Assembly: GCA_917880885.1 (NCBI GenBank)
Contig: OU862917.1
Coordinates: forward strand, 24,540,104-24,604,103
Length of the DNA: 64,000 nucleotides
Reading direction: 5' to 3'
DNA from: Limnephilus marmoratus
Taxonomy: Eukaryota > Arthropoda > Insecta > Trichoptera > Limnephilidae
The notes beneath the pieces were generated by a model. The model worked only from the letters and a program-made list of their open reading frames with translations, made no database searches and was not told the origin of the DNA. How positions within the stretch are numbered: position 1 is the first letter of the stretch; every line of letters begins with the position of its first letter. Made by a program: the position numbers and the translations under genes. Below, piece after piece: positions 22,258-31,756 of the stretch.

Positions 22258-22674
22258 AATGGGGTATTTCCACAAACGAGGGATTCTGTTGAAAAAGTAC
22301 GGAATGTTTAAAGATCATTTTTCTGATTTTAATCATCCCACTAAAAATATTTGTTTTTTATGTTTTCATTAAATATTATTGATTTTAAAAACGATCTAAA
22401 ACTGGCGAAATCAAAACGGCCCGTGGTTGGCAAGTCGGGTTGTGACGTCACAAGCATCGCTCAGCTGGGCCAGCATAAATAAACACTGTCAGTGAGCGTC
22501 CACGCTCATGACGTCACATGATAGCCCCGCCCCAAAATATCGTTATAGCGGTATTTTAGAAATGGGAAACTTTGACTCGCTGTAGAAAATTTATGCGTCA
22601 ACATAAAAATAAAATAAAAATGCTGTAATCATCGTAATTTTTTTAAAACAAAAAAAGTGGAAATACCCCATTGT
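22258..22674. mobile_element. 417-bp MITE-like repeat
   Basis: Perfect 14-bp inverted ends TGGGGTATTTCCAC (22258-22271) and GTGGAAATACCCCA (22661-22674). The centre carries TTGTGACGTCACAA (a perfect palindrome) and a second TGACGTCA about 60 bp later. No target duplication recognised. Confidence 0.55.
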
Positions 22675-24012
22675 ATTTAGTATGTTGTTTGTTATGGAAT
22701 TAAAAAGTTAATTGTTTCAAAACATTATTTTCCTCCATTTTTCTCCTCCTGATCGGTTTAAACATTGATATTTTCTCGGAGTTTAATAATCATTTATTAG
22801 TGTAAAGAAGAGTTTAAATATTATTATCTATAATCCAAAAATCTTTTTAAATATCCCTCTGTAAATTACGCCCTATTATCTTCCCCGTCCATTCGCATCT
22901 TTAAGTATGTTGTTGTAATTATTTTTATATAAACCCCGATAGAGTAAGCATTGCTTATGACACATGCAGGTTTTTTAAAATTAATAAGAGTTTATTAATT
23001 TTGATTTAAAATGATGCTGCAAAATTCGTTTGCTGTGTTTGAAGACACTTCGTTTTAACCCCTTTTATTGCTTAGAAACAGTCGAGATGTTCGTGAGAAA
23101 TGATCAACTTATTTACCTAGGTTATTGTTAATTTTTTAACCTACAAATATTGAGACGCCCTTGAAATACTCAAGTGTACTTTCATAGTCCTTAATTTTTC
23201 AGGTGCTGATATCTAAATAGGTTTCTTTTTAAAATATACCATATTTTCTTTTACTCGTCTCTTATTTAACGTCTTGCAATTTTATTATCGAATACCAGTC
23301 ACCCTCTTTATTTGCACAGATTGCAAATATATGCTTAAAACAACGAGCGACTGTGACGGCCCCGAGAATGTAGAGCAAATCTTGATACAGAATCTTTATT
23401 TGTCATTATTAATACTAAACTTTATTTATTTATTTTTGCAACATTTATAGGGTGTTAACAATTAATGAAATTGCCATTGGGATGTGCATAGATATTAAGG
23501 CGCCCCTACCCGTCTTTCTACCGATTTCTTACATATATCCCTTCAACATTTGAAAAAAAAATGTTATTTTTGAAGATAATGTCTAGATTCTGCATACGCC
23601 GATTTGCAAATTATATGAAATTCCTTCCTTAGAAAAAAAACGCTAAGTATGCTCCAAAAATTATTAAAAACAAGTCTGTTTCTATTATCTTTTAAACTAC
23701 ATTTGTGAAAAAAATGACAATGTTTCTTTAAATGAGACTTAAGATGCTCCCCTCGAGATTTTTGCTCTATTTTAAACGAGTCGTGTTTTATTAAACATTT
23801 TCGCAATTTTCGCATCGATTTTGACGCTTTAAATATTAGCGCTCTCCTCTAACATTCGTAATTTCATATCTCTCCATCTTCTTTTTGAGCCCGTTTGCGG
23901 GTCCTTAAAACTCCAATTAAAAGTGTTCACAGCATGCGTAAATCAAGTTTTATTTGTTACTAGGTGGAGATGGTACTAATAATATATAAAACATATTGCA
24001 AACACATAATTG
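22675..24012. other. AT-rich, nothing recognised
   Basis: No gene, RNA or terminal repeats seen in about 1.3 kb. Confidence 0.45.
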
Positions 24013-24257
24013 AGGCGCTCAGCGGAAGAGTGACCCAACCTACAAAAATTCGTTATCAGTGAAAACATCATTTGTTATATATTTTTGTCATGTCTATGAA
24101 GCCACAGTGGCCCAATTTTAGTTTGCACTATTTCAAAGATCCTTTGAAATCAGCGAAAACTAAAATTGGGCCACTGTGGCATCATAGATATGACAAAAAT
24201 ATATAAAAATATGATGTTTTCGCTGATGTGGGTTGGGCCACTCTTCCGCTGAGCGCC
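24013..24257. mobile_element. Foldback MITE (about 245 bp)
   Basis: Nearly the whole element is one imperfect palindrome: GGCGCTCAGCGGAAGAGTG at the left and its complement at the right, with inner arms GCCACAGTGGCCCAATTTTA.. mirrored around about 24135. Flanks CATAATTG / CACAATTG (7 of 8) suggest an 8-bp duplication and hence a hAT origin. It could fold into a long hairpin RNA. Confidence 0.8.
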
Positions 24258-24628
24258 ACAATTGTAATCCTGGCACTAGTAAGGGAAATCGGATCATAAG
24301 AGATAAACCGGTGGAGGTAGGTATTTTGGGGGTGTGTCCGGTATTATGCCTAAGGTGACCAATTTTTTTTTATCCTCAAACGGGACATTGGTACTGATAA
24401 GGAGGGGGGGGGGGGGGAGAAATGTTTGGTTTTGAAGTCCCCGTCCCCAGTCACCGAGACCATTACTAGACATTTCACCATATCCACTGAAGAGGTAAAA
24501 CGGTGAAAGTATGTTGTGTATTGTATTAAAAGTTCTTATTCTTATCTAATTGGCGACATCAAATCTGTGTATATCGATTGCCCAGTTGATTAGTCAGATA
24601 TCTCCGAACAATCGAAATTTGAGTTGAG
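24258..24628. other. Nothing recognised
   Basis: Contains a poly(G) run near 24403-24417. Confidence 0.4.
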
Positions 24629-24730
24629 TATGCAGTTATATGTAAAAGTGTATGCAGTTATATGTAAAAGTGTATGCAAATATATGTAAAAGTGTATGCA
24701 GTTATATGTAAAAGTGTATGCAGTTATATC
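24629..24730. repeat. 22-bp tandem repeat, about 4.6 units
   Basis: Head-to-tail units of TATGCAGTTATATGTAAAAG plus TG; the third unit has two substitutions. Confidence 0.95.
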
Positions 24731-25635
24731 TGGTACAATACTCAGATTACTCATAAACACCATCGAATCAATTATAATGCAGAAAAACTTGTAGTGAATT
24801 AAACGAAACATAGATATTTTCTAGATCACTAGTAGGATATTTCAAAATGTCCTATTAATGTACCTGACCGTTATGCCTCCGGTGTTATTTTAAAGCGTAT
24901 TTAATGTGTAAAACACAGAAACGTGTAGATAATATTTGATTGATGGTGTGCATTCGAATATAGCTTTCCTCTTTATCTCAAAACTTGGTATTCGAAGATG
25001 TCTGACTAATCAACTGGACGATCGATATAGATCGCAATTCTAACACTATTTGATTTTTTATTACGATTTATACCATCATGATGTCCAATAGTTGCGATAA
25101 TTCTTTGCTCTCAATTTGATGTAGTAAGTGGCCTGCTTTCTGAAAACGGGACATTTCCGCATCTTGACGCTTTTCTTTGGGACAACAAGATATACGGTCC
25201 CTGAAAACAGGACGGTCACATTTAAATCGGGATCTATGGTCACTTTAGGTATGCCCAAAGATATTCAAATACAGAAAGATATGCTATGGTGTCCGCGCAA
25301 CTGTCGCCGGACTACGCGCTAATTAGCGTAATTTTCATACAAAAAGAATTTGTTCATTCCGTTGATTTTTTGAAAATGTGCATTAATATTGGTTAACAAT
25401 ATATTTTGAATAAGGAAAGAATTCGATCATTTAGTTTAACGTTCGTTTGATTTATTCGTTAATTATTTGTTCTTTTAGTTTATTTGTTAATTGGTAAACA
25501 ATATCGGCGACACCCGGAAGCGCAGACCCACATAGTAAAAACAGCAGATAGCACATCTACTTATATTTCAATATCTTTGGGTATGCCTGATTTTTCCATT
25601 AGGGTAAAATTATCAATACTTTAATAACAACGAAA
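24731..25635. other. Nothing recognised
   Basis: No supported gene in about 0.9 kb. Confidence 0.4.
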
Positions 25636-26140
25636 CTCTTCTTGAACAGGTTATAAATTTATCATTGAAGAAGAAGATAACACTAATAATCTAAACGAAA
25701 ATATGAAAGAGAACAAGACACACAAAAATAGAAAAAGATAATTGTCGCAACTGGGACTCGAACCCCGAACCTCTCGTCTAACTAACCGGGACGTGCGCTT
25801 TTACTAATTCAGCCATTGCCACCTTCCATCAAACCGTCATAATTGCCAATCTCATATTTTTAAATTTTTAGAATTAAGAATATTATCTTCAACTAATTTT
25901 TCCATATATTATCATAGGCAACTACCTTTTTCATTGGAAACAATCGTTCTAAGAACTGGTTTGTAACCTAGATAGCGTCTCGTATTACAATATTTTTTTC
26001 TATTTTTCAGTGTCTTGTTCTCTTTCATACTTTCGTTTAGATTATTAGTGTTATCTTCTTCTTCAATGATGTATTACATTAATGGGAATAACCTTCAAAA
26101 GTTATAAAAAGAGAGTTGTTCTTGTAAAAAAATTAATATA
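25636..26140. mobile_element. Inverted dimer of a tRNA-derived SINE (family 2)
   Basis: The left half, read on the minus strand, has a tRNA-like head with a good B box (GGTTCGAGTCC, 25754-25764) followed by a body ..TGTCTTGTTCTCTTTCATA..TTAGTGTTATCTTCTTCTTC. The same body is read on the plus strand at about 26007-26070, giving arms of about 60 bp (25665-25725 vs 26010-26070). A related inverted dimer is at 40661-40970. Confidence 0.7.
25754..25764 (-). promoter_or_regulatory. RNA polymerase III B box
   Basis: GGTTCGAGTCC on the minus strand matches the GGTTCGANTCC consensus; it lies in the SINE head. Confidence 0.75.
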
Positions 26141-26194
26141 GAAAAGATGAAAATGTTCATTTATAATCCCTGCAAACCAAAAGAATCTGTGAAC

Positions 26195-26400
26195 TATACT
26201 AACCGGGACGGGCGCTTTTACTAATTCAGCCATTGCCACCTTCCATCAAACCGTCATAATTGTCAATCTCATATTTTCAAATTTTAGAATAATTAACAAT
26301 ATTATTTTGGACTTTTTTCCATATCATGGGCAGCTACCGTTTTCATTGAGACAATCGTTCTAATAACAGGTTTGTAACCTAGATAGCCTCTTGGATAAAT
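26195..26400. repeat. Second copy of the SINE-2 inner segment
   Basis: Repeats 25780-25980 in the same orientation (AACCGGGACG.GCGCTTTTAC .. AACCTAGATAGC) with scattered differences, so the inner part of the element is tandemly duplicated. Confidence 0.8.
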
Positions 26401-26890
26401 ATATCCGATTTTATTTGTAAGGAAAATATGTTGACCTTTTTATAAAAGTCTAAATTAATTTTCATAAATTTCATATTTTTGTCTGTGACCTAGAAGCCGA
26501 AAGATCTTATGTTTATTTGTGACATCGGTTTCCTTTCAAACTACAAATAAGTATTAAGATGTTCTACCCGAGACGTTATTTCGTATATTCATGAAAATAA
26601 TGAACATGCATTATGCAGCATCATTTATTTGCAACTTGACTCAATAATATATTATTAGGCTTGGTATTTAATAGCTGTTTCGTTTCGAATAGCCATAATG
26701 ATAGTGTTGACCTCAGTTGCACGTGAATACGACATTAGACCAACTAGAAAAACATGCGGGACCCGTTCACGTAAAATGTCTACATTCCAGCCGTAAAATA
26801 CATGTAAAATAACATAATACTTGGCTAATTATACAGTGTCATTTTTTTAAATATCACCTCCTTAACTTGAAATGAAATTGGAGTGGCAGA
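26401..26890. other. Nothing recognised
   Basis: AT-rich spacer. Confidence 0.4.
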
Positions 26891-26899
26891 TCTCGCAAA

Positions 26900-27090
26900 G
26901 AAATATTTATATACGAATGAAAAGGTGGATTCTTATCGTGATTCATTTTTGGGCTATTATGCCGTGTTGCGCTACTTCCTTCTTTAGCCAACGTTTCGGT
27001 CAGCGTTACAGTGTCCATCACCGGGGCAGATGTGTAATCACTATTACAATATTACACATTTCGATAATACTTTTGGCTGTGAAAATCTCA
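26900..27090 (-). repeat. Copy of the CGTTGGCTAAAGAAGG repeat
   Basis: On the minus strand: GGTGATGGACACTGTAAC.., GACCGAAACGTTGGCTAAAG, AAGTAGCGCAACACGGCAT. It is related to the palindromic copy at 44496-44670, and a short piece is at 28310-28350 (plus strand). The hammerhead-like core is degenerate here (CCGGTGA instead of CTGATGA). Confidence 0.65.
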
Positions 27091-27100
27091 AATCATATGA

Positions 27101-27467
27101 GCCATTCATTTATTACGTAAGACGAATTTTGCTAGTTTTCGACCCCCTCCCCCCCTATTATGAGAAAAAATAAGAATAGGCCGACCCCCCCCCCACCTGT
27201 TAAATATTTATTACGTAAGAAGCTAAAGAAAAAAAAGTGAATATACGTTTGGTTTGTTTTAATGTTTATTTTTCAAAGTAACAATTTTTAGAAATGTTTA
27301 TTTGTACTTACAAAGGTATCTACTAATATTTTTAACTTTGCGCGTTTTTGTGATCTTACGTAAGAACTATCGAGACTCCCTCCCACCCCCTTGTAAAAAA
27401 AAATAAGACATGGTTATTAGTATATATATATACCCCCCTAAATCGTCTTACGTAATAAATGAATGGC
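27101..27467. mobile_element. MITE with 25-bp inverted ends
   Basis: Perfect 25-bp ends (27101-27125 and 27443-27467) starting GCCATTCATTTATTACGTAA. C-rich runs lie just inside both ends, like the element at 50454. Probably PIF/Harbinger-like by resemblance; the target duplication is unclear. Confidence 0.7.
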
Positions 27468-27551
27468 CCCTATCAGGGTCAAATGTAATTCGAAGAAATT
27501 GAATCAATTGGGGAAGATTGAGGATTTAAAAAAATAAAATTTAAGTCTTTT

Positions 27552-28080
27552 GTGCACTGGATTGATTTTTTTTATGCAAATATTTTTTACAAAATATCAT
27601 CCACAAGCGTGTACAAAAAAAAATTTCACAAAATTCTGCATTTGGATAAAAATGGTCTTGACGTAAAATACTTGGGGCATATTATCACGGACGACCTGAT
27701 GGACATCGAGATTACAAAGATACAAAGAAGAGTAATATCCCTTAGAGTAGGTGCTGTCAAGGCGTTTTCACTTTTGCAGCACAAACGTCAAAAGAATTCC
27801 GTTATGCGTTCAACGCACTCTACACTTGGCTGAATACGCCAGAGGTATGTGTAGATTTCTCTGCACCCCAATGGTAAAAGCTGAACATCACCTCCAGTAA
27901 TCTTCAACTATCTTCAACTATTCCGCCTACCGAGATAATGCAGCCCTTCGGAAGTGTTCCCGGAGGAATGAGTGCACTCTTTTAGAGCAATTAGTTATTA
28001 GATTAGCCACTGCATGGGAAACTTATGGCGCATACCAAACGCAATCCAAGAATATCATCATCACTGCCATGGCTGCCTGA
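27552..28080 (+). pseudogene. LINE reverse-transcriptase fragment
   Basis: The frame 27552-27833 contains LDVKYLGHIITDDLMDIEIT, matching the post-catalytic segment (V-KYLG--I--DL-D--DI) of LINE reverse transcriptases. After the stop, shifted frames give NYSAYRDNAALRKC. The catalytic YxDD box is not present. Heavily decayed; clade not assigned. Confidence 0.6.
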
Positions 28081-28472
28081 TTGGTGTCCCACCTGATGGC
28101 TCGACGCTCAAAAATGTCCTTTACAAAATATTATTTGAAATATGAAATGTACTGCTTTGCACTACCCCGGCGTACGTTATTTATTATATTATGAAAATTA
28201 TTGTAATAAATTATTATTTTTATTATTAATCTAGTGGTAATAATAAAATTGTCGCAGTGACGTTATTTTAGTCATGAGATGTGTATTTTCTTTATTCGTA
28301 TTTAGACTAAAGAAGGAGGTAGCGCAACACGGCATAACACCCCAAAAACAAATAATTAAAATACTTTTGCCCGTGAAAATCTAAAAACGTATATGAGCTG
28401 TGTAGCTTTGAAATATTAATTTTATGAGACGAGGACAATAACTAGACATAATAAATTCATGTTTCTTTGTTC
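28081..28472. other. Repeat debris
   Basis: 28310-28350 repeats AAGGAGGTAGCGCAACACGG and GGCATAACACCCCAAAAAC of the 44.5-kb element. Otherwise nothing recognised. Confidence 0.4.
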
Positions 28473-28524
28473 CACAGGTAGAAAATGTTTGGTAGGCGTG
28501 TCCACCAAACATTTTCTACCTGTG
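28473..28524. repeat. Perfect palindrome, 21-bp arms, 10-nt loop
   Basis: Arms 28473-28493 and 28504-28524 are exact complements. It abuts the 5' end of the SINE that follows. Confidence 0.95.
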
Positions 28525-28946
28525 ACGACCTCCGTAGTCCAGTGGCTAAGACTCTTGACTCACATTCCGGAGGTCGCGGGTTCGAACCCGGCATGCGCAA
28601 ATAAATTTTATTTGATTAATTTGTGTTATTTCACAATTAATTCATTTAAAATAATATATAGTATATTTGCGGCATGTTCCAGAGTGGAAGATACTATTAG
28701 TATCGCCCTGGTGTAAGACCACCATTCAGAATTGAAACGTTGCTTGAAAATGGCTTTAGCCGTGTTTAGTGACCAGATCTGAATAGCCAGGTACTTCCCA
28801 ACCTTCCTCTTCCCCACCTCCTTCCCCTCCCCACTACCTTCAGCCTCACAACATACCCCAATTGGGGATGCCATAGTCTCACTGGCTCCAGACGGGAGCA
28901 GTTGAGATTCTTGTGCGGTATTCACTGTAAAAAAAAAAAAAAAAAA
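28525..28946 (+). mobile_element. tRNA-headed SINE (family 1), complete
   Basis: The tRNA-like head has an A box TAGTCCAGTGG (28535-28545) and a perfect B box GGTTCGAACCC (28579-28589). It is followed by a ~330-bp unique body (..GTTCCAGAGTGGAAGATACT.. ..CAATTGGGGATGCC..) and a poly(A) tail at 28929-28946. The acceptor stem does not pair, so it is not a functional tRNA. Other copies: 40211-40621 (+), 62163-62510 (-) and an older one at 42656-42905. Confidence 0.88.
28535..28589 (+). promoter_or_regulatory. Pol III A and B boxes of SINE 1
   Basis: A box TAGTCCAGTGG and B box GGTTCGAACCC with 33 nt between, typical tRNA-type internal promoter spacing. Confidence 0.8.
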
Positions 28947-28999
28947 TCTGCATGAAGTAAGGCTTTTTTCCTCACTGAGAAATTTATCAACAAATATGC

Positions 29000-29075
29000 G
29001 GAAGGTTCTAAGAGAAATAATTTTCCCCAGGGACTGTCATTCTTGAGGATACCGTGTGGAGGGTCTTTTTTACAT
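29000..29075 (-). mobile_element. 3' fragment of the LINE derivative
   Basis: Minus strand contains GACCCTCCACACGGTATCC and CAGTCCCTGGGGAAAATTA, the diverged 3' terminus of the 32-kb LINE family. Confidence 0.5.
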
Positions 29076-30024
29076 GTTCAATCATCCAAATTATAATTTT
29101 TTTAATTGAAACTTATTTGATTGACCCGTCTGTGACCTAAGAGTCGAAAGGTCTTTTCTAAATTGGCGACATCGCATCAAAACTAGGAATTGATAAATCA
29201 AGATATTAATTATCCACTGTAACCTAGGTTTGAAAGAGCATTATTAAGATGCGAGCCGCATGCTCCCTGTAATTGATACCGAACTACCTAAAACCTCCGC
29301 CCAACGCCTCGGCGACAATATATCGGGGTACATAAAGTGCGGCGGCAAACACGCCCTTATCAACAATTGATATTTTTTCATTCCCGATCTTAACAATGCT
29401 CCTCAGGCCTCAGAAGGCGGGCCGCCCGGCCACGTAACACGTTTCAGGGCTTTTGTGCCAAAACGTGGTGTAGGCGTGAAAGGGTTGGCGGCACTGCCCA
29501 TCCTCGGGCTCATCCCCGAACCCCGAGACAAAAGGGATACACACCCAAATACATATCAAACGAAACGTCAAGATGAAACACGAATTTTTTGCTTGGTGCC
29601 ACTATGCTGTTGGAATTTTTTGATGCGGTCCGGATCGGTCTTTAGGGGGAAACTAGGCCGAGTATGTAACTAAGAAGGTACCCATATGTGGGGTAGATAC
29701 CGAAGTAGGTTTCACTATTAATACTATGGGCCGGTATTTCAGTAGCTTTTTAAGCTCGGCTTGTGAGATATTTTCGTCCGCCAATTTGCTCTCTGGTAGG
29801 AGCCCTGGCGAGATAAGCCTAGTGATACCATTACTTAAAATGACTAATATACCTCTCGTCTTTGAGAATTGTGGGACTTTGTGAAGCTATCGTCAATCAC
29901 CTCTTTAAATAAATAATATTTTTACTATGATGTCAGCCGCTGTCACTTTTGACAGATTTGTCTATATTTTATTTGCTTAATTTGACAAACGGAGAAAAAT
30001 ATTTTTTATGCATTATTATTGTTA
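29076..30024. other. Nothing recognised
   Basis: Somewhat GC-richer around 29250-29550, but no frame with a recognisable domain. Confidence 0.4.
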
Positions 30025-30521
30025 AGGCTGGTTCGAACTAGGCTAGTAATTTAGTCGAGTGGCAAGTGATTTATTAGCTGAATGTGTACGAACAACATAC
30101 ATTTAGTCGAGTAGCTTAGTCAGTGGTTTAGTCGAGCTAATCCATTTTTTCTATTTTTTCGGGTGTGTAGCGCCCCCGCCAAGTTCCACTGCTCACTGGC
30201 TCAACCACTAAACGAGTCCGAACCCGTTGTTTTAGTGGTGACCGGCCAACTCAGAATAAAACCAACTCAGAACCACCTCAGAAAGGTCATTAAGAGTGAT
30301 GATAAAAAAATTGGTTAAATAGGTTAAGTTAGGTTAGAATTACCAGGTATTTTAAAATTATTTTTTCATAGCTTTTAATGACCTTTTTGTGGTGGTTCTG
30401 AGTTGACATGGAACCACACCACTCACTAATGTACTTCACCCGACCGTAATGTGAACACTTTTTGGGCAGTTCGAAGGCAAGTCGCCACTCGCCACTAAAT
30501 TAGCCTGTTCCGAACCAGCCT
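30025..30521. mobile_element. MITE with TTA target duplication
   Basis: Ends AGGCTGGTTCG (30025) and CGAACCAGCCT (to 30521, one inner indel), flanked by TTA on both sides (30022-30024, 30522-30524): the PIF/Harbinger pattern. Inside is a second inverted pair, CTCAGAACCACCTCAGAAAG / TTTGTGGTGGTTCTGAG. Confidence 0.7.
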
Positions 30522-30524
30522 TTA

Positions 30525-31560
30525 CAGTTGGGTTGTTGTGTGTCGGGGGCTAGATGAATGTTTAATGTATGTTTTATAAATATTTATATGAAATTTTATT
30601 TTATTTCTATTTTCTTGCAATATAATTGTTTATATAAGAAATGAAGATTATGGTCGGTACTTGTACGGTGTACCTATCCACCATTGAAAAAGTAACACTG
30701 AACAAATCCTTTAATATTACAATTATTTTTCTAACATTAACTATCCTAAGTTAAGCCTAGTTTCATCACCATATAATATTTTAAATTTTTAGGTTAGGTA
30801 GGTACCCACCATGCTTACAATAAAGTCAGATGTCAGATTGGGTTACTACACTAATCACTGACAAATCCTGACATCTAAAAACTAATATTCAATCAAAATT
30901 AAAGACAAGTCTTAGTGCAATTTCAGAGAAAAACTTTATAACCCGAGCCGCTAGGATCGCTGATGTTTTTATTTCACAATATTCCGGTACAACTTCCAGT
31001 GTTGCCTGCCAAAGCATCTTCCCCTAAGCTGGGTAGGTACTAGGAACTAGGTAGGTATTCGTGGTTTAGGTTTTCCCTCCCCCCCTTTCCGCGGAACCGC
31101 CGCCATGACATGTTTTCCATCAGAGTTGATTTATTGTGTGTTTTTCTTTTATTTGAAAAACGTTTGCCCGGATTTCCCACCGGTTTTCCGCAATATGTTC
31201 ACCTGTGAAATTCTACATTCTACGACAGGAATTTTTTCTGAAATAATTTTAACGGCGTTTTTCCCGCGTAATAACACTAAAATGGGTAGGTGACTACTTA
31301 AACATGGGTGTGGACCACTGGTACAAAATGCGCGAAATGGACCTTTGCGCACTGAAATAATCACTTAACGTCCAGTGTGGTCGCTTTATTAATTATAATT
31401 TTATCACTAATCCAATCCCCAACTTTACTTTCTTTTTCCATTTTTTATTTATTAATCTTAAGTTAGCTCACATCTTTGTTTGTGCTAATATTTTATAAAG
31501 ATATAAACATTTACATTGGTTGGCAAATAATCATTCTTTAAATATTACACATAAATAAAG
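30525..31560. other. Nothing recognised
   Basis: About 1 kb without supported genes or repeats. Confidence 0.4.
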
Positions 31561-31756
31561 ACATTAATAATTGAGGTAGACATACTGTCGTAATTCTTTT
31601 TTAAACTTATTTATATTTTCTATCTCAGTAATTTCATTCGGGATGTTGTTATACAGTTGGACGGCCTGGTACATCAGAGATTTCTGGGTGCTTGATTTTT
31701 TTCTTGTCGGCAGTCTAATTTGCTTTGAATTTCTTGTCCCGTTTCCGTGTGTTTCC
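31561..31756 (-). pseudogene. LINE C-terminal tail, interrupted by the main LINE
   Basis: Minus-strand reading TRNSKQIRLPTRKKSSTQKS then YQAVQLYNNIPNEITEIENI..FKKELRQYV is the classic LINE polymerase tail (LYN-LP-EI ... FK--L+-Y). Its upstream part is cut off at about 31757, where the next element begins. Confidence 0.65.

Noticed and set aside
24013..24257. microRNA precursor
   Set aside because: Hairpin is far longer than a pre-miRNA and has transposon-like terminal repeats and a probable target duplication; no expression evidence.
24629..24730. CRISPR-like direct repeats
   Set aside because: Units are contiguous without spacers; simple tandem repeat in a eukaryotic context.
28531..28600. 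A tRNA gene
   Set aside because: A and B boxes are good, but the acceptor ends do not pair and the sequence continues into a repeated body with poly(A); it is a SINE head.
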